In this document: positions 15,421-24,488 of the stretch, piece by piece
Position numbering within the stretch: position 1 is the first letter of the stretch
How the letters are laid out: every line of letters begins with the position of its first letter
Assembly (NCBI GenBank): GCA_016712315.1
Contig: JADJRG010000029.1
Location: 372,001 to 436,000, forward strand
Direction: 5' to 3'
Length of the DNA: 64,000 nucleotides
Origin: Nannocystis sp.
GTDB taxonomy: Bacteria; Myxococcota_A; Polyangia; Nannocystales; Nannocystaceae
Notes under the pieces: generated by a model
Seen by the model: only the letters and a program-made list of their open reading frames with translations
What the model was told of the DNA's origin: nothing
Database searches by the model: none
Program-made: the position numbers and the translations under genes

Positions 15421-18400
15421 TTAGATGAGCTTGTGGAGGAAGCCGAGGCGGTGGGCGATCTTGAGGTCGCCGTCGACGCGGAGCTTGCCGAACTGGAAGA
15501 GCTGGGCCGGGCTGGCTTCGCCGCGCGCGAGGGCGAGCAGGTCGTCCTCGGCGAGGAGGAGGGTGACCTGCGGCCCGTCGGCTTGGCCCTCGTGGACCTC
15601 GGCGCGCTCGGCGGTGAGCACGGCGTGCCAGGCGCTGTCCGGGGCGCGGACCGTGAGCTGGATGATCGCGCCGACCTCGCCGCCGAGGTTGGGGTTGTCG
15701 GCGAGGCGGCGGCGCAGCGCGGTGATCACCTCGGCGGCGCCGATCCGCGCGGCGGGGGGGGCGGCGGCGGGGGCGGCGGCCGGAGCCGCGGCGCCGCCGG
15801 CGACGCGGGCCTTGGCGGCGGCGAGCACCCGCGCGGGCTCGATCTTCTGGAGGAAGGTGAGCTTCTGGCTGGCCATGAGGTTGCCGGAGATCTTGAGCTT
15901 GCCGCCGAAGTAGAGCTCCTGCGGGTTGAGCTTGCCGGCGCACATGCCAATGAAGTCGGCGTCGCTGAGCTCTAAGGTGCACTCGGCTGGCGCGTCTGTC
16001 CCGGGGGACACCTTGTTCTGCTTGAGGTCGACGGTCCAGGCGCCGTCGGGGCCGCTGAGCTTGAAGAGGTAGACGACGTTGACCTTCTTGGCGAGCTCAG
16101 GGTTAGCCTCCAGGTAGGCGCCCATGGCGGTGAAGATGTCGGCGCTGATCGGCTCGGCGCTGGCCTCAGAGACAGACGCGGCGTCGGCGGCGGGGGCCGG
16201 CTGGGCGGCGGAGCCGGCGCCGGCGCGCGCCTTGGCGGCGGCGAGCACGAGCTTGGGATCGAGCTTGCTGAGGAAGTTGAGCTTCTGGCTCGCCATCACG
16301 TTGCCGGTGATCTTGAGCTTGCCGCCGAAGTAGAGCTCCTGGGCGTTGGCCTTGCCGGCGCACATGGCCATGAAGTCGGCGTCGGTGATCTCGAGGGTGC
16401 ACTCAGCGGAGGCGGCTGTCCCGGGGGACACGTTGTTCTGCTTGAGGTCGATGGTGTAGGCGCTGTCGGGGCCGGTGAGCTTGAACTGGAAGACTGTGTT
16501 GACCTTCTTGGCGAGCTCGGGGTTGGCGGCGAGGTGCTGGCCGATCGCGGTGAAGACGTCGGTGGAGTTGGGCTCGGCGCTCTGGGCGGTGACAGGGGCG
16601 GCGGCGGGCGTCGAGGCGGCGGCTGCCGCGGGCTTGGGCGCGGGGGCGGCGCTCGGGATCTGGTCGAAGAGCTCGATCGCGGCGTTGGAGATCACGACCT
16701 TGTCGCGCTCCTTGACGCGGGCGCGGAAGACGACGCGCGTGGGCGACTCCTTCCAGATCTCGGTCACGAGCGTCTCGCCGGGGAAGACGCTCTCGGCGAA
16801 GCGCACCTTGATGCTCTTGAATTTTTGCGGGTCGCCTTCGGCGTGGCCGAGCACGGCGCGGGCGGCGTAGCCGAAGGTGCACAGGCCGTGGAGGATCGGC
16901 CGCGGGAAGCCGAATGCGGCGGCGAAGCCTGGATCGGCGTGGAGGGGGTTCCAGTCGCCGCTGAGGCGGTAGAGGAGGGCTTGGTTGGGGTGGATCTGCT
17001 CGGTGACGACGGCGTCCGGGGCGCGATCGGGGGGGACGTTGCTCTCGCCGGTGGGGCCGCGATCGCCGCCCCAACCACCGGCGCCGCGGATCAGCGCGGT
17101 GAGCTCGTTGTACATGAGGGGCTCGCCGCGCTCGTCGACGCTGGTGATCGCGAAGACGATGGTGGCGTGCTTGCCCTTGTCGAAGATGTCCTTGACCTTG
17201 ATGGTGTGGGTGAGGCGAGCGCTGCGCGGTAAGGGGCGGTAGAGCTCGGTGTACTGCTCGCCGTGGAGGAGGCGATCGAGGCCGAAATTGAGGCCGGGGG
17301 CGAGCTGGCCGTCCTTGGCGTGATCGAGGACGGCGTTGACGCCGGGGATCACGGCGTAGCTGGGGAAGGGGACGAAGCCGTCGCGGTGGAGCTCGTAGAC
17401 GTGGCGGAGCTCGCGGTTGTTGAGGGGATCTTGGGCGGCGCCGATGCCGAGCGCGTAGAGGGCGAGATCGTGCTCGGTGTAGGCGCTGCTGACGGGCGCC
17501 GACTGGTGGCCGAGGGCCAGGTCGACGTCGATGAACTCGTTGCCGCCGCGGCTGGGGCCGGCCTGTACGTTGGCGACGACGGGCTGGAGGGCGGCGGTGA
17601 TCTCGGCGGGGTGCTGGCTGCGGCCGAAGTCGACGACCTGCCGCCAACGATCGCGGAGGGCCTCGACGCTGACGTCGCGGCCGAGGCGGAAGGTGACGCC
17701 CTCGCTGCGCTCCCAGCGGAGCTTGGAGTAGAAGCCGCCGCCGAGCTCGAAGAGGCCGCCGGTCTCGTCGCAGCTCTCGTGGCAGAGCCAGGCGACGAGC
17801 GGAGAGACGAGCTCGGGCTTTAAGGCGTCGATCAGCTCCTTGGGCATCACCGACTCGGTCATGCGCGAGCCGGCGATCGGGGCGATGGTGTTGACGTGCA
17901 CGCCGCGCTTCTTGCCCTCGAGCGCGAGGGTGCTCGCGAAGCCGACGAGGCCGAGCTTGGCGGCGGCGTAGTTGGCCTGGCCGAAGTTGCCGTAGATGCC
18001 GGCGGCGGAGGCGGTCATGATGATCCGGCCGTAGCCTTGATCGCGCATGTAGGGCCAGGCGGCGTGGGTGACGCGGAAGGCGCCGAGCATGTGGACGCGC
18101 TGGATGATGCTCCAGTCGTCGTCGGTCATCTTGGCGAAGGTGACGTCGCGCAGGATGCCGGCGTTGTTGACGACAATGTCGACGCGGCCGAAGGCGTCGA
18201 TGGCGGTCTGGACGATCTTGGCGCCGTCCTCGACGGAGTCGTAGTTGGCGACGGCTTGGCCGCCCGCGGCGCGGATCTGCTCGACGACGGCGTCGGCCGC
18301 GGCGCTGCTCTTGCCGCCGCCGCGGGTGTCGCCGCCGAGATCGTTGACGACGACGCGGGCGCCGCGGCTGGCGAGGAGGAGGGCGTGCGAGCGGCCGAGG

Positions 18401-18459
18401 CCGTTGCCCGCGCCGGTGATGATCGCGACCTTGCCGTCGTAACGAACTTCGCTTGCCAT
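15421..18459 (-). CDS. MFE-2-like multifunctional beta-oxidation protein with three SCP2 domains
   Basis: 1012 residues resembling peroxisomal multifunctional enzyme type 2. Residues 1-290 are a 3-hydroxyacyl-CoA dehydrogenase SDR (GAGNGLGRSHA, YAAAKLG with the catalytic Tyr/Lys). Residues about 300-610 are a double hot-dog MaoC hydratase with the hydratase-2 motif GDWNPLHADPGFA holding the catalytic Asp and His. Three SCP2 lipid-binding domains follow (about 635-745, 765-880 and 900-1012), joined by Ala/Pro linkers; the first two are near-duplicates (both have LYFGGKLKI and MASQKL), the third is divergent. Human MFE-2 has one SCP2. The ATG at 18459 follows AGGAGT. A strong promoter lies upstream and the thiolase gene follows. 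Confidence 0.93.
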   Translation of the reverse strand: MASEVRYDGKVAIITGAGNGLGRSHALLLASRGARVVVNDLGGDTRGGGKSSAAADAVVEQIRAAGGQAVANYDSVEDGAKIVQTAIDAFGRVDIVVNNAGILRDVTFAKMTDDDWSIIQRVHMLGAFRVTHAAWPYMRDQGYGRIIMTASAAGIYGNFGQANYAAAKLGLVGFASTLALEGKKRGVHVNTIAPIAGSRMTESVMPKELIDALKPELVSPLVAWLCHESCDETGGLFELGGGFYSKLRWERSEGVTFRLGRDVSVEALRDRWRQVVDFGRSQHPAEITAALQPVVANVQAGPSRGGNEFIDVDLALGHQSAPVSSAYTEHDLALYALGIGAAQDPLNNRELRHVYELHRDGFVPFPSYAVIPGVNAVLDHAKDGQLAPGLNFGLDRLLHGEQYTELYRPLPRSARLTHTIKVKDIFDKGKHATIVFAITSVDERGEPLMYNELTALIRGAGGWGGDRGPTGESNVPPDRAPDAVVTEQIHPNQALLYRLSGDWNPLHADPGFAAAFGFPRPILHGLCTFGYAARAVLGHAEGDPQKFKSIKVRFAESVFPGETLVTEIWKESPTRVVFRARVKERDKVVISNAAIELFDQIPSAAPAPKPAAAAASTPAAAPVTAQSAEPNSTDVFTAIGQHLAANPELAKKVNTVFQFKLTGPDSAYTIDLKQNNVSPGTAASAECTLEITDADFMAMCAGKANAQELYFGGKLKITGNVMASQKLNFLSKLDPKLVLAAAKARAGAGSAAQPAPAADAASVSEASAEPISADIFTAMGAYLEANPELAKKVNVVYLFKLSGPDGAWTVDLKQNKVSPGTDAPAECTLELSDADFIGMCAGKLNPQELYFGGKLKISGNLMASQKLTFLQKIEPARVLAAAKARVAGGAAAPAAAPAAAPPAARIGAAEVITALRRRLADNPNLGGEVGAIIQLTVRAPDSAWHAVLTAERAEVHEGQADGPQVTLLLAEDDLLALARGEASPAQLFQFGKLRVDGDLKIAHRLGFLHKLI

Positions 18460-18496
18460 GCTGCTCAGACTCCTAGGCGCAAGTAGGCCGGCTCTC

Positions 18497-18526
18497 GGCA
18501 TAGCCGCGGGCGCCGGTGAACGTCAA
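18497..18526 (-). promoter_or_regulatory. Candidate promoter of the MFE-2/thiolase operon
   Basis: TTGACG (18526-18521) is followed after 18 bases by TATGCC (18502-18497), or CTATGC at 17 bases, on the minus strand. The predicted leader of about 30 bases contains the AGGAGT ribosome-binding site. This is the closest match to a consensus -35 box next to a gene start in the window. Confidence 0.58.
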
Positions 18527-18540
18527 CACGAACCTCGGGT

Positions 18541-20658
18541 TCACCAGAGCTCGCAGACCTCGGCGGCGCGCATCGGCGCGCCCGGATCGCAGCCGAAGGC
18601 GTCCCAGAAGGCGGGGAGGTGGGCGAGCGGGAGGTTGACCCGCTGCTGCGGGGGCGCGTGGGGATCGACGGTGGCGTCGAGGCGGGCGGACTCCGGGCTC
18701 GAAAGCGTGCACCAGCCCTGCGCGAAGCCGACGAAGAAGAGCTGGTCGCCGCTGAGATCGGCGAGCAGGCGGGGCTCGTCGCCGTGCTCCTGCGTCCAGG
18801 CGCGGTAGGCGGCGTGGGCGGTGCGGACTCCGCCGAGATCGGCGATGTTCTCGCCGAGGGTGAGGGCGCCGTCGAGGTGGACGCCGGGCAGCACCTCGAC
18901 GCCGCTGTAGGTGCGCTCGACGCAGCGGGCGCGCTCGGCGAAGCGGGCGACGGTGGCGGGATCCCACCACTCGCGGAGCACGCCGTCGGCGTCGAAGCGG
19001 CGGCCCTCGTCGTCGAAGCCGTGGACGAGCTCGTGGCCGATGACCATGCCGATCCCGCCGAAATTCATGGCGATCGGGTAGTCGAGGCTGAAGTAGGGGG
19101 GCTGGAGCACCCCGGCGGGGAAGACCATCTCGTTGAAGGTCGGACTATAGTAGGCGTTGACGGTGGCGGGCGAGAGCTCCCACTCGTAGCGATCGACGGG
19201 GCCGCCGAGCTGGCCGGCGTGGCGACGCGCGACCATGCGGCGGAGGGTGAGGGCGTGATCGAGGTGGGTGCCGGCGGGCGGCGGCGCGAGGCCGACCTGG
19301 AAGTCGCTGGCGACGCGCAGGCGCGCGGGTTGGCCGACCTTGTTGGCGATCGCGCGGAGCTTGCCGCGGGCGCGCTGACGGGTCTGTGGATCCATCCATG
19401 GGACCCGCTCGAGCGACCGCGTGAAGGCGCGCTCGAGCGCCTCGATCATGGCGGTGGCGAGGCGCTCGCCGGCAGGGGATAAGGCGCGGGCGACGAAGGG
19501 GGGGCCGAGGAGGTCGCCGAGGGGGCTGTCGTTGATGAACTCGACGCAGCGCTGCCAGCGAGGCGGTGAGGCGGCTTGACCGGTGAGGGCGGCGGTGAGC
19601 TGCTCGTCGATGGCGAGCTCGACCGGGCCGATGTAGGGGGCGGTGGCGTGGAGGAGCTGCCAGCGCAGGTAGGCGCGTAAGGTCGGCGGATCGAGGGCGG
19701 CGAGGAGGGCGGGTAGGCCGGCGAAGAACTCGGGGACGGTGACGTTGAGGTGGGGACCGACGGGGCCGAGATCGAGGGCGGCGAAGTAGTCGCCCCACGG
19801 GAGCTGGGAGAGGGCGCGGAGGCCGTCCTCGCCGAGGCGGTGATAGATGGCCTCGGGGTCGCGGAGGGCGGCGCGCGGGCGGTGGAGCTCGGCGAGGCGG
19901 CGCTCGAGGTCGAGGACGCGGGCGGCGAGGCGTTGAGCCTCGGCGACGGGCTCGCCGAGCTGGCTGAGCACGGCGGCGACGTGATCGCGGTAGACGCGGC
20001 GGAGGCGGGCGCTCTCGGGGTCATCGGCGAGGTAGTAGTCGCGGTCGGGGAGGCCGAGACCGCCTGGCGAAAGGGTCAGGATGTAGGAAGTGGGACTTTT
20101 GGGGTCGGGCTCGACGCGGGCGCTGAAGAGGGCGCTGCGATCGCCGATCCAGGCGGAGGTGTGGAGGCCGCCGAGCAGGCGCATGAGGCCGCGGTGGCCG
20201 TCGTCGCTGGTGAGCGAGGCGATCGGGCTGAGGTAGGGGGCGAGGGCGCTGCGGGCGCGCGGGGTGGCCGACGCGCCGCCGAGCTCCATGCAGGCGCTGT
20301 AGACGCTGCGGAGCGGGGCGGCCGCGGGATCGGCGGGGTCCGCGATCAGGGTCGCCTCGAGGAGCTCGCGGAGGGCGGCGTTGTTGCGATCGATGAGCTG
20401 GCCGAAGCCGCGGCCGTAGCGGGGGCGATCTGGCGGACGCTGGGTGCGCTTCAGCCAGCCGCCGCAGGCGTAGTGATAGAAGTCGACGCATGGATCCGCG
20501 GTCGGGTCGAGCACGGAGGCGACCTCGGCGGCGAGCTGGAGGCGAGCGGAGGGGGGAGGCGGCTCGGGTCGCGGCGGGGTCGCGGTTGGATCGCGGGGCG
20601 CGAGGCAGGCACCGATCAGCGCGGTGGCTGCGGTGAGCGCGACGAGCCGGCGACACAT
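18541..20658 (-). CDS. M13 family metallopeptidase lipoprotein (neprilysin-like)
   Basis: 705-residue secreted zinc endopeptidase. The lipobox IGAC (Cys about residue 17) indicates lipid anchoring. The N-terminal M13 domain starts DPCVDFYHYACGGW; the C-terminal catalytic domain has VNAYYSPTFNEMVFPAG, the zinc site HELVHGFDD, and the third ligand in GENIADLGG. The protein ends in CELW, echoing the CxxW end of neprilysins. Bacterial homologues degrade small peptides in the envelope. The ATG at 20658 gives a proper signal peptide; the longer frame's 54 extra residues do not. No Shine-Dalgarno is seen. It lies 81 bases upstream of the MFE-2 start codon but probably is a separate unit because a promoter intervenes. 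Confidence 0.93.
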   Translation of the reverse strand: MCRRLVALTAATALIGACLAPRDPTATPPRPEPPPPSARLQLAAEVASVLDPTADPCVDFYHYACGGWLKRTQRPPDRPRYGRGFGQLIDRNNAALRELLEATLIADPADPAAAPLRSVYSACMELGGASATPRARSALAPYLSPIASLTSDDGHRGLMRLLGGLHTSAWIGDRSALFSARVEPDPKSPTSYILTLSPGGLGLPDRDYYLADDPESARLRRVYRDHVAAVLSQLGEPVAEAQRLAARVLDLERRLAELHRPRAALRDPEAIYHRLGEDGLRALSQLPWGDYFAALDLGPVGPHLNVTVPEFFAGLPALLAALDPPTLRAYLRWQLLHATAPYIGPVELAIDEQLTAALTGQAASPPRWQRCVEFINDSPLGDLLGPPFVARALSPAGERLATAMIEALERAFTRSLERVPWMDPQTRQRARGKLRAIANKVGQPARLRVASDFQVGLAPPPAGTHLDHALTLRRMVARRHAGQLGGPVDRYEWELSPATVNAYYSPTFNEMVFPAGVLQPPYFSLDYPIAMNFGGIGMVIGHELVHGFDDEGRRFDADGVLREWWDPATVARFAERARCVERTYSGVEVLPGVHLDGALTLGENIADLGGVRTAHAAYRAWTQEHGDEPRLLADLSGDQLFFVGFAQGWCTLSSPESARLDATVDPHAPPQQRVNLPLAHLPAFWDAFGCDPGAPMRAAEVCELW

Positions 20659-20878
20659 CGGGCCAACGATGCCACAAGAAGGTCGTTCTGAGGGCTCTAG
20701 GCCCCAGCGTAGCGGGCCGTGGGCGGGGGCGCGCGCGCTGTGCAGCGCGGTTGAGGGCAACGTCCCCCCAACGCGGGTTCGATCCTGGTCGGCAGGCGCG
20801 GCGCCGTGGCCGACGCGCACGCGCGATGGAGTGCGCGTCCTCGTTCGTGGCGGTGCGGCGCGAGCGATCAGCGGCGGA

Positions 20879-22186
20879 TCAACGGGCGCGATGCCAGCGC
20901 TGGTCGACGAGGGTGTCGATGATCGCGCGGCCTCGGTGACCCCAGATCGGGTGCGGCTCCGCCGCGAGCTGGTCGGCGAGGTGGATCGCGGCGGCGGCGG
21001 TGGTGATCCCTTCGCGCTCGGCCAGCTCCAGGGTGCGGCGGGTGGTGAGGTAGACGGAATTCTCCCAGGTGCGGCCGAGGTGGCGCTGGATCGCTGGATC
21101 GCCCTGGACGACGCCGTACTGCTCGTTGGCGCAGGAGACGATGCCCATGCGGTTGGCGAGGAAGTCGGGGACGTAGAGGATGCCGCGGGCGCGCAGGGCG
21201 TCGGCGTCGCGGCGCTCGTCGAGGAGCTGGTTGTTGGCGGCGCCGCAGATGATCGGCGCTTGGATCGTGGGGATCGTGGCGGGGCTCAGGATCCCACCGA
21301 GGGCGTTGGGGGCGAGGATGTCGCAGGGCTCGGCGAGGATCGAGGCGTCACCGGGGGGGCTGAGGCGGATCTCGAGGGGGGCGCCGGCGAAGCGGGCGAG
21401 CAGCTCGGCGCGGCGGTTCGGGTCGATCTCGCTGGCGAGCACGTGGGCGACGCCTCGATCGAAGAGCTCGCCGATCATCGCGGCCGCGACGTTGCCGGTG
21501 CCTTGCATGACGATCCGCTTGCCGGCGAGGGGGCCTTCGCCGCGGTGATCGAGGGCGCCCTCCATCGCGCAGACGACGCCGCGAGCGGTCGCGGGGGAGG
21601 GGTTGCCGGAGCCGCCGAAGGCGGGCGGGATGCAGGTGACGAAGCGGGTCGCGCTGAAGACTTGGGCCATGTCCGAAGGGCCAGTCCCGGCGTCCTCGGC
21701 GGTGATGTAGCAGCCGCCTAAAGAGGTGACGAAGGCGGCGTACTCGCGGTAGAGGGCGGCGCGGTGGCCGGGATCGTCGGCGCGGTGGGCGGGGTCGCGG
21801 GCGATGATGCCCTTGGCGCCGCCCCACCAGAGGCCAGCGAGGGCGTTCTTGCGGGTCATGCCTTGGGCGAGGCGGAGGCCGTCGCTGAGGAAGGCGCCGA
21901 GGGTCGGGTAGGGCCAGTAGCGCAGGCCACCTTGGCCTTGGCCGCGGCGGGTGTCGTGGACGAAGGCGCCGAAGAGGGCGCCGGTCTCCGGTCCTACCTC
22001 GATGAAGATCCCCTCGTGGCGGTGGTAGTCGGGCGAGCCGTGGAGGTGCTCTTGGAGCTCGGCGAGGGCGGGGTCGGAGAGGTGGAGGCGGCCGTCGGCG
22101 CCAGTGACCACGTAGGCGCGGTCGAGGCCGAGGGCGCGGAGGTGATCGGCGAAGGCGCGCGGGCTGAGCTGAGCCAGAGAGGACAT
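20879..22186 (-). CDS. Glu/Leu/Phe/Val dehydrogenase family protein
   Basis: 435-residue NAD(P)-dependent amino acid dehydrogenase. The substrate domain has GLRYWPYPT and MTRKNALAGLWWGGAKG with the conserved lysines, then ITAEDAGTGPSDM with the catalytic Asp; the nucleotide domain has QGTGNVAAAM (GxGxxA) followed by an acidic residue after the second strand, compatible with NAD. The features are nearer leucine/phenylalanine dehydrogenase than glutamate dehydrogenase, though the protein is longer than LeuDH. It probably interconverts a branched-chain amino acid and its keto acid, which could supply starters for branched fatty acids. TAGAGT lies 8 bases before the ATG with no Shine-Dalgarno. 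Confidence 0.85.
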   Translation of the reverse strand: MSSLAQLSPRAFADHLRALGLDRAYVVTGADGRLHLSDPALAELQEHLHGSPDYHRHEGIFIEVGPETGALFGAFVHDTRRGQGQGGLRYWPYPTLGAFLSDGLRLAQGMTRKNALAGLWWGGAKGIIARDPAHRADDPGHRAALYREYAAFVTSLGGCYITAEDAGTGPSDMAQVFSATRFVTCIPPAFGGSGNPSPATARGVVCAMEGALDHRGEGPLAGKRIVMQGTGNVAAAMIGELFDRGVAHVLASEIDPNRRAELLARFAGAPLEIRLSPPGDASILAEPCDILAPNALGGILSPATIPTIQAPIICGAANNQLLDERRDADALRARGILYVPDFLANRMGIVSCANEQYGVVQGDPAIQRHLGRTWENSVYLTTRRTLELAEREGITTAAAAIHLADQLAAEPHPIWGHRGRAIIDTLVDQRWHRAR

Positions 22187-22325
22187 GGCGGGGGACTCTA
22201 GCCGGAAGCGATGTTGGGCGGGAGTCCGGCCCTCGGTGAGTACACGCGGAGATCGCGGGCGCAGGTGCGGCTGTGATCGTGGCTGCGCGCTCGCCGAGGC
22301 GCGGGGTTGGCGTCGGGGCGGTCGA

Positions 22326-23486
22326 TCAGCCGCCGCGCGGGGGAGCGGGTTCGAGCGCGATCAGGCTGAGGCCGGGCTCGCCGGTCTGGCGGCGGAGGGC
22401 GCCCTCCTGCTCGGCGTAGCGGAGCATGACGTTGCGCGAGCGGGTCTTGCGATCGGCGAGGCGGGCCTGGAAGTCGGCGAGGGGCTGGACTTGGTAGGCC
22501 CAGAGGGTGTCGGCGTGCTCCCAGTCTTTGGAGTAGAGGGTGCGTAAGACGACGCTGTTGGGGTCACCGGCGAGGGCGCGCATGTTGGCGACGAAGGCGG
22601 GGGTGTACTTGAAGTACTCCTCCGCGTTGCTGAAGTAGAAGACGCGGACGGGGAGCCCTAGCTCGGCGGCGGCGCGGGCGATGGTCTGGACGCTGAGGGC
22701 GCCGGTGAGGTCGCCGCCCATCATACGGACGCGATCGGCCTGGAAGAGCGCGCGGACGTGGGCGTAGTGCTCCTGGTTCGAGAGCCAGGTGGTGTTGGCG
22801 CCGCCGCGGGCGCGGCGGAGGACGTGGCGGAGGTGGAGGTAGACGGTCTCGCGGCTGCTGCGGTAGGCGCGGAGGATCCGCTGCTGATCGCGCTCGGGTC
22901 GGTCAGCGAGGGCGGCGGCGAGCAGGTCGACCGAGGGCTGCTCCTGGCTGGCCTCGAAGCGCTCGACGAGGGCCGCCGGATCGGGGGTGGCGCGGATGAG
23001 GGCGCCGTAGATCGTATGGAGATCGACGACCCTTTGGTCGATGTCGAAGAGGAAGACCAGCTCGGAGCGGGCGGCGGCGATCAGGGTGTAGTTCTGATCC
23101 GAGCCGACGCCGACGTAGGCGCCGCCGAGCCCTTGGATGTAAGGGAAGAAGACGTCGTGGCGGATCTCGTTGCTCTTGACGTAGTGGATCTCGGTGGGCG
23201 CGAGGGGGTCGCTGGGGCCGTCGAGGAGGCGCTGGCGCTGGTCGGCGCTGAGAGGGGCGAGGGCGGGGGCGGGCGCGGGTGCGGCGGCGGCGACGGGGGG
23301 CTCGGGCGTTGGTTCTGGCTCTGCCTCCGGCCGCGGCTGGGCCGCGGGTGCGGGGGCTGGCGCCGCGGGGGCGGCCGGCGCCGCGTGGCCGACGGGCGCT
23401 TCGGCGGTGGTGGTCGGCGCGGGTGCGGTGCCACAGGCGAGCGCGAGCAGGGCGGAGGCGAGGGCCATCGCGGGGCGGCGGTACAT
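22326..23486 (-). CDS. Lipoprotein with LIC_10091/ExoP-like domain of unknown function
   Basis: 386 residues: signal with lipobox LACG (Cys about residue 18), an Ala/Pro-rich linker to about residue 75, then a globular domain. The domain begins SNEIRHDVFFPYIQGLGGAY with VGSDQNYTLIAAARSELVFL and FDIDQRVVDLHTIY, a pattern I associate with an uncharacterised SAM-fold-like family (named LIC_10091 in some annotations), and later has RVFYFSNAEEYFKY. No catalytic assignment is safe. The extra 279 residues of the longer open frame come from the upstream ABC gene's antisense and are not real. It is divergent from the ABC operon across a 234-base gap. Confidence 0.8.
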   Translation of the reverse strand: MYRRPAMALASALLALACGTAPAPTTTAEAPVGHAAPAAPAAPAPAPAAQPRPEAEPEPTPEPPVAAAAPAPAPALAPLSADQRQRLLDGPSDPLAPTEIHYVKSNEIRHDVFFPYIQGLGGAYVGVGSDQNYTLIAAARSELVFLFDIDQRVVDLHTIYGALIRATPDPAALVERFEASQEQPSVDLLAAALADRPERDQQRILRAYRSSRETVYLHLRHVLRRARGGANTTWLSNQEHYAHVRALFQADRVRMMGGDLTGALSVQTIARAAAELGLPVRVFYFSNAEEYFKYTPAFVANMRALAGDPNSVVLRTLYSKDWEHADTLWAYQVQPLADFQARLADRKTRSRNVMLRYAEQEGALRRQTGEPGLSLIALEPAPPRGG

Positions 23487-23596
23487 CGGCGGGAAGATGC
23501 CACGAGCGCCGAAGTTGGGGCGAATTTCTCGAGCGGCGGGGAGAGCGCGGGCGATCCTGCGCGGGCTCTTGTCAGCGAGCAGAAGAAGGAATAAAC

Positions 23597-23749
23597 ATGC
23601 CGGCGGTCGAGTTTGGGGCCGTCGTCGGCGAGCCCCCGCGGCCGGTTGTTCCTGGACCCGCTCTGGCCCGCCGGCCAGGGGTCGCGCCAACCCTGGGCTC
23701 TCGCGCCCGAGGCGACGAACATGACCACGCACCACGATCCTCCACGTGA
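23597..23749 (+). CDS. Possible 50-residue upstream ORF overlapping the ABC ATPase start
   Basis: An ATG at 23597 is preceded by AAGGA with ideal 6-base spacing, better than the site of the ABC gene itself. The frame runs 50 codons (MPAVEFGAVVGEPPRP...) and stops 29 bases inside the ABC ATPase gene in another frame. The product is Pro/Arg-rich and not recognised. It may be a leader peptide coupling translation to the ABC operon, or chance in GC-rich DNA; no homologue evidence is available. Confidence 0.25.
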   Translation: MPAVEFGAVVGEPPRPVVPGPALARRPGVAPTLGSRARGDEHDHAPRSST

Positions 23750-24488
23750 CGTCTCTATCCGGGTCGAGCACGTCTCCAAGATCTATGGAGACTTTGCGGC
23801 CCTCCACGACATCTCGTTCACCGTCAGCCGCGGCACCGTGTGCGCCTTCCTGGGCCCGAACGGGGCGGGTAAGTCGACGACGATGAAGATCCTCACCGGC
23901 TTCCTGGCGCCGACGTCGGGCAAGGTGGGGCTGGCTGGCTTCGATCCGACAGATCCTGATCAGCGGATCGCGATGGCGGAGCGGCTCGGCTACTTGCCCG
24001 AGAACGGGCCGCTGTACGCGGACATGACGCCGCGCGAGCTGCTGGGCTTCGTCGGCGATCTGCGCGGGCTGGGCGCGGCGCTGCCGGGGGCGATCGCGAG
24101 GGTGACCGAGCAGTGCGCGATCGGTGGGGTGATGGCGAAGCCGATCGGCAAGCTGTCGAAGGGCTATCGGCAGCGGGTCGGCATGGCCCAGGCGCTGCTG
24201 CATGACCCCGAGGTGCTGATCCTGGATGAGCCGACGAGCGGCCTCGATCCGCTGCAGATCCGCGACGTGCGGGCGCTGATCCGCGAGCTCGGGCGGACCA
24301 AGACGATCCTGCTGTCGACCCACATCCTCGGGGAGGTGGAGGCGGTGGCCTCAGAGGTCGTGGTGATCCACGAGGGGCGCCTGGTGTTCACCGGCAGCGT
24401 CGCGGCGATGCGCGGCGAGGGGACGCTGGAGGCGCGCTTCTACGAGCTGATGGGCGCCTCGGCGGCGAAGAAGAAGGAGGTGGCGTAG
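23721..24488 (+). CDS. ABC transporter ATPase (GldA-like)
   Basis: 255-residue ATPase with all ABC motifs: Walker A GPNGAGKST, Q-loop region, signature LSKGYRQRV, Walker B VLILDEPTSGLD, and H-loop STHIL. It is most like the GldA/NatA/multidrug export group. The ATG at 23721 is the start that gives the family N-terminus (VSIRVEHVSKIYGDF); GAGG precedes it. It is the first gene of a four-gene set; the permease ATG directly follows its stop codon with no gap. In Bacteroidota GldA-GldF-GldG are linked to gliding, but homologues are widespread in non-gliding bacteria, so the substrate is unknown. Confidence 0.95.
   Translation: MTTHHDPPRDVSIRVEHVSKIYGDFAALHDISFTVSRGTVCAFLGPNGAGKSTTMKILTGFLAPTSGKVGLAGFDPTDPDQRIAMAERLGYLPENGPLYADMTPRELLGFVGDLRGLGAALPGAIARVTEQCAIGGVMAKPIGKLSKGYRQRVGMAQALLHDPEVLILDEPTSGLDPLQIRDVRALIRELGRTKTILLSTHILGEVEAVASEVVVIHEGRLVFTGSVAAMRGEGTLEARFYELMGASAAKKKEVA

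Noticed and set aside
20766..20810. tRNA-like T-loop sequence GGGTTCGATCC
   Set aside because: Flanking bases do not form a T-stem, and no acceptor, D or anticodon arms could be built.
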